A stretch of DNA of 64,000 bases from Hippasteria phrygiana (taxonomy: Eukaryota; Echinodermata; Asteroidea; Valvatida; Goniasteridae): assembly GCA_037893225.1 (NCBI GenBank), contig JAZGUH010000401.1, forward strand, positions 1,116,001-1,180,000. Direction: 5' to 3'. The translations under genes were made by a program, and so were the position numbers. The notes beneath the pieces are model-generated. The model was not told the DNA's origin. It was given only the letters and a program-made list of their open reading frames with translations, and did no database searches. Below, one piece after another: positions 22,661 to 33,600 of this stretch (position 1 is the stretch's first letter; the number at the start of each line of letters is the position of its first letter).

Positions 22661-22860
22661 ATATTCAAATTTACCTAGTCAGTTTCCCTTTTGGATTGTT
22701 TGACGAAGAAAAAAAAAAAATTCTTTAAATTGATAATCTTACAAAATTTCTGGATACAAAATCCGCCAAAAAAATGTCCATGCCAATTTTACGTAACTAT
22801 TAGCGCTTGTGAGAAGCGCCCCGTTTGAAATATCCGGTTGTGCACGTACCGGTACGTTTT

Positions 22861-22945
22861 GTACATGTACATGTACATGTACATGTACATGTACATGTAC
22901 ATGTACATGTACATGTACATGTACATGTACATGTACATGTACATG
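22861..22945. repeat. (GTACAT)n microsatellite, 14 perfect copies
   Basis: 85 bp of perfect GTACAT. The hexamer nearly equals its own inverse, so either strand reads alike and can fold on itself. Confidence 0.95.
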
Positions 22946-23104
22946 CCACAGTACATGAACATGTATTGTGTCATTCTGATAAGCTGCTCAAAATGCACAA
23001 TCATCTTTCCAAACATATTCTTGATAATCATCGTGTGATTTATACCGGGCACTCTTCTATGGCATGTCAAACGTTGCAATATTCGATAATCTACGTATTT
23101 TTGT

Positions 23105-23440
23105 GCCATGTTCAAATATATATGTGCGATAATTGTCATTATGTGCGATGTTCAAATATATATGTGCGATGTTTGTCATTATATGTGCGATGTTCCAATT
23201 TATATGTGCGATGTTTGTCATTATATGTGCGATATTCCAATTTATATGTGCGATGTTTGTCATTATATGTGCGATGTTTGTCATTATATATGCGATGTTC
23301 AAATGTATGTGTGCGATGTTTGTTATATGTGCGATGTTCAAATATATATGCGATGTTCGTCATAATGTGCGATGTTCAAATCTATATGTGCGATGTTTGT
23401 CATATATGTGCGATGTTCAAATATATGTGCCATGTTTTTC
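23105..23440 (+). repeat. 21-bp tandem array, about 16 copies
   Basis: Units of the forms TGTGCGATGTTCAAATATATA and TGTGCGATGTTTGTCATTATA are arranged in mixed order. A mirror-image array sits at 29085-29410. The open frames over it are repeat artefacts. Confidence 0.9.
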
Positions 23441-23553
23441 AATTTATATTTGAAAACGGAATTGTGGGATATAGTATGGTTTCCAGACCGAAATAGTATG
23501 AATATTCCTAATAAGTTACATCAGGGACCAGACTACTTAGGACGGTCTATCTG

Positions 23554-24197
23554 TAGTCTGATTCCCAGACTAAAATATTCTGAATATTTCTGATGATTAT
23601 TAGGTCCGGTAGCCGCCAATGTCAGGTGACGAAAACTGTCAGAATTCTGACATTTTCCAAAAAGTCCGAAGTTTTCCGAACTTGTTTTCGGTAGCATTCG
23701 GCTGTTAACGTTGATGTTCGCAATAGCAAAATGTCTGTCCGGCCCGTTACAGATCCTGAAATTTGAATTCTCAATTATATATAGAAACGGAAAAACCAAT
23801 GCCACACTCTTGCAGTATTTTGCCGACTGGGTTTTGCAAGAATATTAATTTTGAATGATGCCACGGAATTAGGTTGGTGTAGTGGTACTTTCCTCGCCTT
23901 CCACCACTGTGACCCGGGTTCGAATCCCAGCTGGGGCCAACATGTGGATTGGGTTTTCAGTCCCTGCCTGATTCCGTGGGTTTTCTCCAGAATTATTCTC
24001 TGGGGTTTTCCTCCCACGTCTAAAACTGTAACTTCCTTCCTCATCTTCTATCAGGGACCCCACTGGAAATAAGTCGAAAGACTTTCGTGGGCTATCCCGG
24101 CTGAATGCCGAATAATAAATAAATAAAAAAATAAAATAAAAGCTGCCTGACATAAGATTTAGACGTCAGGGAATCTTCTGGTCAGGGAACCAGACTA
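23554..24197. mobile_element. Mutator-like element, 644 bp, 9-bp target duplication
   Basis: Ends TAGTCTGATTCCC and inverse GGGAACCAGACTA. GTCTATCTG is duplicated at 23545-23553 and 24198-24206. The uninterrupted site is present once in the right arm of the inverted repeat (inverse strand near 28980). A 9-bp duplication points to the Mutator superfamily. No transposase. A SINE is nested inside. Confidence 0.85.
23864..24140 (+). mobile_element. tRNA-derived SINE nested in the Mutator-like element
   Basis: Starts with an A-box-like TTGGTGTAGTGGTACTTTCC, has a perfect B box GGTTCGAATCC at 23917-23927, and ends in an A-rich tail of AATAAATAAATAAAA type. The 9042-9428 copy of the host element lacks it. 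About 55 bp of the host element present in that copy is missing here. Confidence 0.85.
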
Positions 24198-24848
24198 GTC
24201 TATCTGTTGCACTGACCTGGCTAAAGCTAGCCCGCGATTCGCCTGATCAGAGCAGCCGCATATTCAAAACTAGAATCCATTCGACAAAAGGAGTTTTTAA
24301 AAATGAAATCGCTGAATTCAGGCAACGAATTTTCGAGAAATGTCAAGAAATTACATACCAATTTTGCATGAAATTTCAGAATAGGTATGAGCAAAGCTGT
24401 ACATATTATACTTAACATTGTTTTATGGGTCTTTTTATGAAATAATTAGTCGTTTCGCGAGGGCCCATTTCAAAGGGTTCTCTGCATCAATTCCTTTCTG
24501 CTCGGCACAATAGCTTCTGTTTGAAAGAAAGTGTTTTTAAAAATTCTTATTTTGCTTTCATTATTCATAATTGCCACCTTCCTGGGCACACTTAATTTTA
24601 GCAAGGGCCCATTCCAAGAATGGCTTCTGTTTCAATTAGCCGCTTAAAGACGGACCATTTTCAATAATATTTGGAAATGCGGTATTCGGAGCTTCGTGTG
24701 AAATGCCGTCTTTAAGAGAAAGTGTACCACACATGTTTTGAAAAATTCATATTTTTCTTTCATATTTCTAATTACCACCCGCCTCTCGATAGTTGGCATC
24801 ACGTGACTACTGCATCCCAGAAAGTTAATGTACTGTCTGTATAGGTAG

Positions 24849-26440
24849 GTGTGGTACGCAATTGTTACAAAATTGTCTTCACTTTTTGATGAATGGGCAG
24901 GTGTTTTGGACACTCCAAAACCTCCGCGTGTTGACGCAATTTTTTTAGACTGGTCTAAAGCTTTCGACCGTGTGAGTCACTATGTTCTTATACAAAAACT
25001 GCATAAATGTGGCGTTTGTGGTCCAATGCTGAACTGGTTTCAGTCTTATCTCAGCAATAGGTCTCAACGGGTTCAATTTAGGGGTTCAGTCTCCGATTGG
25101 GCTGCAGTGCATTCTGGTGTGCCTCCAGGGTCAGTCCTTGCACCTTTATTATTCAATATTTTTGTTTTTGATCTTCCTTTTTGTGTACAATAAAATCTGA
25201 GACAGTATGCGGATGATACTGTACTGTATATGATTGTCAAAAACCGGGATGACGAGCTGGCACTCCAGAATGACCTGCAGCACATAAGCACTTTGTGTGA
25301 ATTAAATCATATGATGCTGAACTCAAACAAATGTAAACTTATGACTGTTACTCTCTCTAGAAATTCTCCTCAACCCATTTATAATTATTGGTTCTCAAAT
25401 ACTATACAAAATGTTAATAGCTATAAGTACCTTGGTCTCACTATATCGAGGGATTTAAATTGGAAACAACACATAAACGGTATTGTATCCAAAGCTACTC
25501 GGCTCAATGGTTCCTTAGGGAGAGTAATTAATACTAGGAACACTAAAATTCTCACTACTTTATACTGTTCTATCAGTAGGCCCTTATGCTGCACCTGTGC
25601 TTTATCTACTCAACAGGACACATTGGAAAGAGTTCAGAAGCGTTTTACTTGTTTTTGTTTGGGTTTACCTAGAAGAGCTTTATATAACTCTGACAGGGAA
25701 ATGTGCTATACAGACCGTTGCTTTCAGTTGGACCTTCCATTATTGATTAACAGGATTCATTTTCTTGCCATCTCGTTTGTTGTTAAATGTTTATACAACA
25801 AGTTTGATTTACCCATTGATAACATTGTTGTTTTTAACCCTGGACATTCTAATGTTGTTAAATTTCAACACCAAAGGGCGAGGACAAATGCAGCGCATCA
25901 CTCTCTCTTTAACCGTTTTCCTAGGCTGTGGGATGCTTTGCCCTCGGAAGTCAAAGATGCCATTGTTTTTAGTTTGAGTTCGTTTACTAAACTATTCAGA
26001 AATCACTTACTGGTGCCAGGTGCAGGGGTTGCCATAACAGAAATGAAATATTTTGTTAAGGGGTGTATTGATAACAATAACCATAAACATACTGTTGTTA
26101 ATTCTTGAATCTATAGACGGCTCCATTTTAATGTGGTTATTCCTTACAATTTCTATATCTTTTTTATAGTGTAATTGTATTGTTTTGTCCTGGTTTTTCA
26201 TGTATGTGTATTCTGTCCAAATGGCAGTCGGAAAACAGCTAAGATAGTAATTAAGTTTACTTGTTTGTGATCCTTCAGGTGTGCCATTGTCCTGTCTTTA
26301 AAATGTTTATTGTTTCATCTATTTTGTGCATTTTTATTAATTCTTGCATCTTGTATAATATCTTTTTTGGTACTGTCTGTATTTGTTTGTTTTTACCTGT
26401 AAAATTAATAAATAAAATGAAATGAAATGAAATGAAATGC
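24849..26440 (+). mobile_element. 5'-truncated CR1/L2-type LINE, reverse transcriptase nearly intact
   Basis: One frame (24849-26108) encodes the RT palm and C-terminal part of a CR1/L2/Rex-like ORF2. Motif A is FLDWSKAFDRV, motif B region is SGVPPGSVLAPLLFNIF, catalytic motif C is QYADDTVLY, and then come KYLGLTISRDLNW and the conserved C-terminal region with LWDALPSEVK. A single TAA (25191-25193), just before the YADD box, is the only stop in the frame. The endonuclease and RT N-terminus are missing, as usual for incomplete reverse transcription. The 3' end at about 26440 is a short tandem tail of ATGAA units, typical of these clades. It is the youngest-looking coding relic in the window. 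Confidence 0.9.
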
Positions 26441-28299
26441 GCATTTGCAAACCACTAAAAGGATGTGGGACGTTAAAGCATACGAGTGTGAACAGTATTG
26501 TAGTTGGAGGGATGCGCAACAATATCCGGACTCGAACACATTTAGAATTAGTAAGATACTATTTCGAAACTTGCAAGTCGACAACATGGGCCGATTCGAT
26601 CGTGGATATCGCGGAAAAGTTCTTCGTTAGGCGACAGGAGTGAGTGGAAAGCAGATCAAGTCATTAATTCCACAATTGGACGAGAAAGACAGTTCTAAGA
26701 AACCGGTAAGTTTGAACATTTTTCAGGTGCGTCCACGTGGTACTTGCAGTATTGTTTCATTTTGCTACATTTTTCAATGGAGGAAACTCCTCCATGCTTT
26801 TTCTCGTATATCGAAGTTTCAACATGACTAATAATAATGTCAATGTAAGCAAGGATACCATTGTAAGCAGTTTATATATAGACCATTAGCGCTAATTCCA
26901 AAAACTCAAAGGATATTACTGTTTTATGGTAAAAGAAATACATTTTTCACAAAACATACATACATGTATAGTGCTTTATATGGGTGTGGCCTGATATGCC
27001 GGCTGCAGTGCCGGTAAAAGTTCCACTGGTGATGACAGTCACTTAATTTTGCCGAATCTGCTGATGATTTCCAATTAAAATGGCTTCCCATATTATTTCT
27101 ATGGTTATCATATTGTTGATTTCACTGATTTCTAAAGAAATGAAAAACAAAACATCTTTGGCAATTTCTGACATATTTTATTATATGAACAAAATATAAA
27201 TCTTCTGTTGAAACCGTAAAAATACAAATTTGCCCAAGTGGAACATGATTTCAGAATCCTGTTGTGCTGGAAATACTTCTTTCCCGTGCTGGAGCACACT
27301 TTCTGTGCATAATTTTTGAATAAAGTTAAAAACAAAGCAACCAACCTAATTTTGGAAACAAAGTAAATTATAAGGAAAAAGGTATGCACTATCTTTGGCA
27401 ATTCGGGATGTTGGATTCATTACCTACCTTTGTTTGTTTGTTTGTTTAATAAATCGTTATTAATTACTTCACTTGTAATCTCAGTGTCATGTTAAAGTAA
27501 TAATTGCTTTAAGGACGTGAACAAGTGGAATACACACTGACCCTGATGTGGTGTGGACTATATTAGTTCACTGCTTTGTACGTGTACCTTAAGCTTAGCA
27601 TAAATATTTATGTGAGTGTTGCTGTGCATATATACAGGAGGTACATAATATTGCACTTTATTTTCAGATTTTTCCACGAAATTTGAGAGATTATTCTGTT
27701 TTCTTTGATTTGTATTCTTGGTACGAAATACAGGCAGGGTCGGTCGGAAATGAGAACCAAAGAAATAAAAACAGACGCCCAAAGACTCAAGGAACAGGGA
27801 TAATTAAAGGATGCACTGCAGTGCACTGTGAATTACTTGCTTAATTCCACTGAAATTGATGTTTTATGGTACTTTTCATCCTGATATATGAGATATAATT
27901 TTGAAAGTCCTGGTTCCGAGCAGACGATGCATTATTCAGGGTTTACACGTCTGCGTTAAAGAATATAACCAAAATGTGACCGAGGTTTTTCTTAACCCCT
28001 TGAGCACGGTATTTTACGGGAGACGTCGGAGTGTCGCGGCGGTTCTGCCAGCCAAGCGAACCGCTACAATGTGTCTGTGCAGTCAAGCGTATCATAAACA
28101 ATAATCCAACAATGGATTGAAACTGCACAAACTGCGGCAAATAGCGTCATCCGGCCTGGTGGCATTCTTTTTTGACGCCATATAGCGTTATCCGTACGCA
28201 AGTGGTTTTAATAGGAAACAGTGTATTTGCTCATAACTTCGTTTTAACGTAAACCCAATAGGTCGTGTTATTTATTAGATCACTGTTACTTTGCCATTG
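26441..28299. other. Non-coding stretch between LINE and right inverted-repeat arm
   Basis: No recognised gene. The piece at 27720-27785 (GGGTCGGTCGGAAA..GAACCAAAGAAATA) is an inverse match to 22345-22400, so it is a small dispersed repeat. TTTG microsatellite at about 27429-27446. Confidence 0.4.
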
Positions 28300-29452
28300 T
28301 TTGTCATTTTGGCGATGAATACCGCATTTCCAAATATTCTTGAAAATGGTCAGTATGGAACAGAAGCCATTATTGGAATAGCCCTTGCTGAAATTAAAAG
28401 TGTGCAGAGGAAGGTGGGAATTATAAATATGAAAGAAAAATATGAATTTTTCAAAACACGTGTGGTACACTTTCTCTCAAAGACGGCATTTCACACGTAA
28501 CTCCGAATACCGCATTTCCAGATATTCATGAAAATGATCCGTCTTTAAGCTGCTAATTGGAACAGAAGCCATTCTTGCAATAAGCTCTTGCTGAAATTAA
28601 GTGTGCCCAGGAAGGTGGCAATTATGAATATGAAAGAAAAATATGAATTTTAAAAAACATGTGCGGTACACTTTCTTTCAAACAAAAGCTATTGTGCTGA
28701 GCCGAAAGGAATTGATGTAGAGAACCCTTTGAAATGGGCCCTCGCGGCGAAACGACTAAGTATTTCATAAAAAAGACCCATACAACAATACCTATTCTGA
28801 AATTTCATGCAAAATTAGTATGTAATTTCTTAACATTTTTCAAAAAAATTCGTTGCCTAAATCCTTTTGTCGAATGGATTCTAGTTTTCAATATGCGGCT
28901 GCTCTGATCGGGCGAATCGCGGGATACTATTGCGAATCGCGGGCTAAATCGCGGGCTAGCTTCAGCCAGGCCAGTACAACAGATAGACCGCACTAAGTAG
29001 TCTTGTCCCTGATGTAACTTATTAGGAATATTCATACTATTTCGGTACTATATCCCACAATTCCGTTTTCGAATATAAATTGAAAAACATCGCACATTGA
29101 ACATTGCACATGAAAAACATCGCACATATCAATTTGAACATCGCACATATATGACAAACATCGCATATATATTTGAACATCGCACATATAATAGCAAACA
29201 TCGCACACATACATATCGCATATATAATGACAAACATCGCACATGACAAAACATCGCATATATACTTGAACATCGCACATATAAATTTGAACATCGCACA
29301 TATAAATTTGAACATCCCACATATAATGACAATCATCGCACATATATATTTGAACATCGCACATAATGAAAAACATCGCACATAAATATTTGAACATCGC
29401 ACAGAAATATGTAGATTATCGAATATTGCAACGTTCGACATGCCATACTCTT
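28300..29452 (-). repeat. Right arm of the large inverted repeat (partner 23055-24790)
   Basis: Inverse of the left arm. It carries the same CGCGGGCTAGC region and the 21-bp array but lacks the Mutator-like element and its SINE. The inner part contains two imperfect copies of a stretch of about 230 bp (GAATACCGCATTTCCA...TTTCTTTCAAA), at about 28318-28500 and 28505-28690. Confidence 0.8.
29085..29410 (-). repeat. 21-bp tandem array, mirror of 23105-23440
   Basis: Units read AACATCGCACATATAAATTTG and AACATCGCACATATAATGACA, the inverse of the left-arm array. Confidence 0.9.
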
Positions 29453-29532
29453 CTGCATGAGGTTTACAAATGCCTCAGTAACCCGAGTCCAGATTATTTC
29501 AGTGCGCGTTTTCAAATGCCATCCCATACTGC

Positions 29533-29815
29533 CATGGGCGTCGCGAGGGGTGGGGGGGGGGGCACTTGCACTTCCCCCCCCCCCCCCCCACCCCGGAAAT
29601 AAAAAAAAAGGAAACAGATAAAAAGAAGAAGAGGTGCGAAGTCATATTACTGTTAATTTAATGCACATTTAACAACATGGGCGCCAGGGGTGTCAATGGT
29701 GGTGGAGTGGGCAAATGTCCCTTTCGATTTTTCTACGTTCGGTGATTTCTCCCCCTGCTGCTTTCTGGTGAGTGCTTTGTCCCCTCTTGATTAAAGATCC
29801 TGGCGACACCCATGC
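29533..29815. mobile_element. Short repeat with TGGGCGTCGC ends and G/C homopolymers
   Basis: Left end TGGGCGTCGCGAGGGG, right end CCTGGCGACACCCA (inverse). The right half (GGTGATTTCTCCCCCTGCTGCTTTCTGGTGAGTG) matches 49450-49530. MITE-like, with no clear target duplication. Confidence 0.5.
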
Positions 29816-30506
29816 AAACTGCCTATAACCGTACAAAGTTAAACGGTGCCCATTGCTCCCAGGACAAATCCGCCAAGCACACATTTCAGTACGGTGGGAC
29901 CCTGGGATGGAACAAGTTAACAAGAGCCGAGCGAAATGCCAAGTCTTTAAAAAGGTTTAATTAATTCTGTAAGATTTATTCTTTTAACATCATTTTATTT
30001 TTGTTTGATTGTTTTTTACAATTTTGTACAGCTTGTACTTTCTGTTTTTAGACAATACCTATGGCTATGGCTGTGGTCATGGCTAAGGCTACAGGGGAGG
30101 ATCCAGGATTGTTTGGGGTGGGGGGGGGGGGGGGGGTGGGGGGTTCTTATTTTTTCTTCCGTACATTTGCCCAAAAAGTTTCTCAACATTGGTGGCGCCA
30201 TTTAACCTCTTTGTTTTGTTCTTACCCATACACGCAAAATATGACCTTTACGGGGTTTTTTCCTTTTCTTTTCTGGTTTGCTACGGTATAGGCGTAGGCC
30301 CTTTCAAGGAAAAAAATGGCAAGGGGGGGGGGGGGGGGGGGTTGGGGGGTTCCGACCCCAACCCCCTCTTCTGGGCTATGGCTAAGGCTATGGTTATGGT
30401 TATTACTATGGTCCGTGGGTGGATCACAAATTCCAATGTTCCAATGTTCAACGTTCGTATACACAAGCTTATACAAGTTAAATTATATGTTGATTTGTTT
30501 TGACAG

Positions 30507-30647
30507 TTCCGGATTTTGACTGTACATTCGATGATTCGGGATTATGTGGTTGGATACAGTCTAATGACGATGATCGGAACCTGATATTACATTCCCGGGG
30601 TACGAGTTCATACAGTACAGGCCCACGAGTTGATCATACTGTTGGAG
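30507..30647 (+). CDS. MAM domain A, first exon
   Basis: Acceptor TTGACAG|TT and donor GGAG|GTACGT, both strong. It encodes VPDFDCTFDDSGLCGWIQS and then DDRNLILH, ending DHTVGG. It contains the first two conserved MAM cysteines and the GW pair. 141 bp, phase 1 to phase 1. Confidence 0.9.
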
Positions 30648-33600
30648 GTACGTAAAACAAATGACACTATGCTGGAAAGAGTTTACTTTAATACCCTCTA
30701 CCACCAAAATCGAACAGGAACAGCAACACCTTGGAAAATAACCATTCATTTGTCTTCAGAATTATGTAAACACTTGTCTCGGCACAAACTTTAATTTTGT
30801 GACTTTAGTAAATTTCCGTGCAATATAGAGGAAGAGAGTTCGTGTTTTCTGTGTTAGGCCCCATAAAATACCTTTTTAGTATACCATCCCCGCCCGCATC
30901 ATTTTTGCTGGCCGCATGGAAAAACCTTTTATTTTGTGTTTTTCAAAAACAAAATATGAAAAGAATTGCCCGCGCCACCCGGATAGCCCATACAGCCCCC
31001 AAATGGTAAGCACTTATGCAGAACCACAAAAATGACATCGTCATGTATTACTGAAAATGCACTTGGCATTATTGAATAGGCACCATTCCTTATTGAATAG
31101 GCACAAGGCGCGATGCGCGCGACGATGTCATTTAGTATGTGAACCGACGCGCTCAGCTCAGCAGCTATAGTTCGGTTAGACTTGGTTCCAAGTCTGTGAT
31201 CGTGGTTTTTGTCGGCCTGATAGCCAATACAATCACAGAATAGTGCCGGAAATAGCGCCCTCTTGCGTCCTCTTGTGAGTTAACCTTGGATCACGATCAC
31301 AGACTTGGGAATTTCGTTCATCGGTTTGTACACACCCTATGGCAAATTAGTCCAAAAGTGGACGGAACAAGCTGATTGGTCGGAATCGCCAAAAGCCTTC
31401 TATAACATGAATATTCAAACCAGAAGAATTACTGGACGATTCCACTAATCCGACGAACCGTTAGAAGCCACCCAATCGGGCGGTACAGCGCTCGCGCGCG
31501 CTTCATAGGCGTGCTTAGTACATAATTATAAGGCGCGTGTTTACTTTGGAGCGTGTTTACTTTTCACCTATTGGTCAAAGGCACAGTGTGTGCGCGCGTA
31601 TAACGAGCGCGCGTGTATGGTACCGTTTGATTAAGTACCCAAAGATGGCTTCTAATTTTAATTTGTTTTCGTCGGATTAGTCTATAGGTAGGTAACGCGT
31701 TTTTCGTCTAGTAACAAAAACTAACAATCACGTATTTAATTTGGTATTTGTTCTACGAATATAAGATCTAGTATGATTTAGCTCATAGAGTTATATATAA
31801 AGACTAGAGGGCGTACTCGCTATGCCGCGTACAGAACCCGGCCGTGCCACCATGGAGATCCGGCCGTGCCCCCCAAAAACATGGCTGCCGGTGTAGTATG
31901 AATTTCTGTCACCCTGAAAAGCCGACTTAGTGGATCTACTGCGCATGCCGAAGTGGAGATAATTAGGTCAGCGATCGGTCACGTGAGAGGGATAACCAAT
32001 AATACGGAAGAGAGAACAAAATTAATGGCAGTCGGATATTCATATGACACCGGTCGTCCTTTTCGGCACGGGGTCACGTGGTATATACGCCCTCTAGTCT
32101 TTTATATATAACTCTATGGGTCGAACAGCCGGCAGCCATGTTTTTGGGGGGCACGGCCGGGTCTCCATGGTGGCACGGGCGGGTATAGCGTGTACGCCCT
32201 CTAGTCTATATATATAACTCTATGGATTTAGCTATAGGTTTTAAATACGATTACGTGCCATTGTGCTAAGTATCATACAAATTTGAGACTGAACAGTGTA
32301 ACAGAACACTGTATTGTAACCTATTGGTAATGGGCGCGGCCTAAACGGTTTTTGTGTCCTTCCGATTGGCCATCTCTATGGGCCTCCGTTTTATAATGTA
32401 AATTTAGTTATGAATACATGAAAGCCATATGCACGTAAGGGTCAAGTCCGAGATCGCGAGCCCGTTTGCGAGTTAGTGTGTGATAACCGTGAATATGGGT
32501 AATGACGATTAGCGTGGCCAATACAGAAAAAAATAACCGCGATCTCGGACTTGAAATCAAGTCTATAGTTCGGTGGGAAGAAGGGGGTATCGTGCACCCT
32601 CGTAAATCAATAAATAGGTGTCTCTAGATCTGAAAAAAATGCGTGGAAGGATTTGCTATGTTAAAAAATTCAAAAAGTGTCCACGTATCATTTTTATGCA
32701 AATTAGTGCCGCCATTATTTAAAAATCTATTTTTCACTATATCTCAGCCAAAATTGCAGATATCTGGTGAAATAAGGTGTCTAGACCCATGTTTTAAGGG
32801 TCAAAGATCACACAAAAATATTATTGAATTGACCACACGTGTCAGTGGCATAGGAGTATGCAAATTAGGGCGGCCATTACCGAAAAATCATTTTTTGAAC
32901 ATATCTCAGCCAATATTGACACAACTGCACACGTAAGGTGTCTAGACCCATGTTTTGAGGGTCAGGGATCATTAGAAGACCATTCATGAAGTAACTGTTT
33001 GAGAGAATGATGGTGCTATCCCATTCAGTGACACTTCCCGTCTGGTGACATATGACACTTAATTCCGATCCTCTTACGAGCAAGAGCGTAGTTCTGAGAT
33101 CCTCTTACGAGCAAGAGCGTATCTTAGCGTGTGGCACTCATCAGTTGCGTATGCCGGGTGATTAAAAAAATGATTCGGTGCCAACTCGCAGTGTTTTTGG
33201 TTGGGTGCTTCTAAATCAACTGTTGCGTGACATGAGTTTCGAAATGGAGCCATAAGGTTTTAGTTGGTTTCGTTTTGTTCCTTTGAAAGGGAAACCAATA
33301 TTTCCAGGGTTTTGTCTGATCCAACATGGAGGAAGGGAAAATAGAGTCGAAAAAGCCTGAGTGTGTCGGGGGTGGTTTGAGCCCTTTATATTGGTTTGAT
33401 AGTTTGGTTCGTACCAATTTTTTTCCGGATGTTGTGGGCTTTTTTGAAGGCAATGAACGCGCTTTTGGCAAGTATTCCAGAGTGGTTTATTGCCTTGGAT
33501 TAGGTGCCAGTCTTCGTTTGTTGCTTTGTTCAGGTCGAGGTGGTTTATGGCTGGGTCGTATGTGGCAGTGAAGACGAGAGGAGTTTGTTTTGATTTTGTT

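Larger units (their letters stand above)
23055..24790 (+). repeat. Left arm of a large inverted repeat (partner 28300-29452)
   Basis: GGCATGTCAAACGTTGCAATATTCG near 23060 is the inverse of sequence near 29445. Matching continues through the 21-bp array, ATTCCTAATAAGTTACATCAGGG, CTAGCCCGCGATT and CGAGAAATGTCAAG to about 24790. The arm is interrupted by the 644-bp element at 23554-24197, which the right arm lacks. The two arms enclose a LINE at 24849-26440. Confidence 0.8.

Noticed and set aside
22838..23038. Met-Tyr repeat protein over the GTACAT run
   Set aside because: Pure microsatellite translation.
23105..23440. CRISPR-like array (regular short repeats)
   Set aside because: Units are contiguous 21-bp repeats without unique spacers, in a eukaryotic genome.
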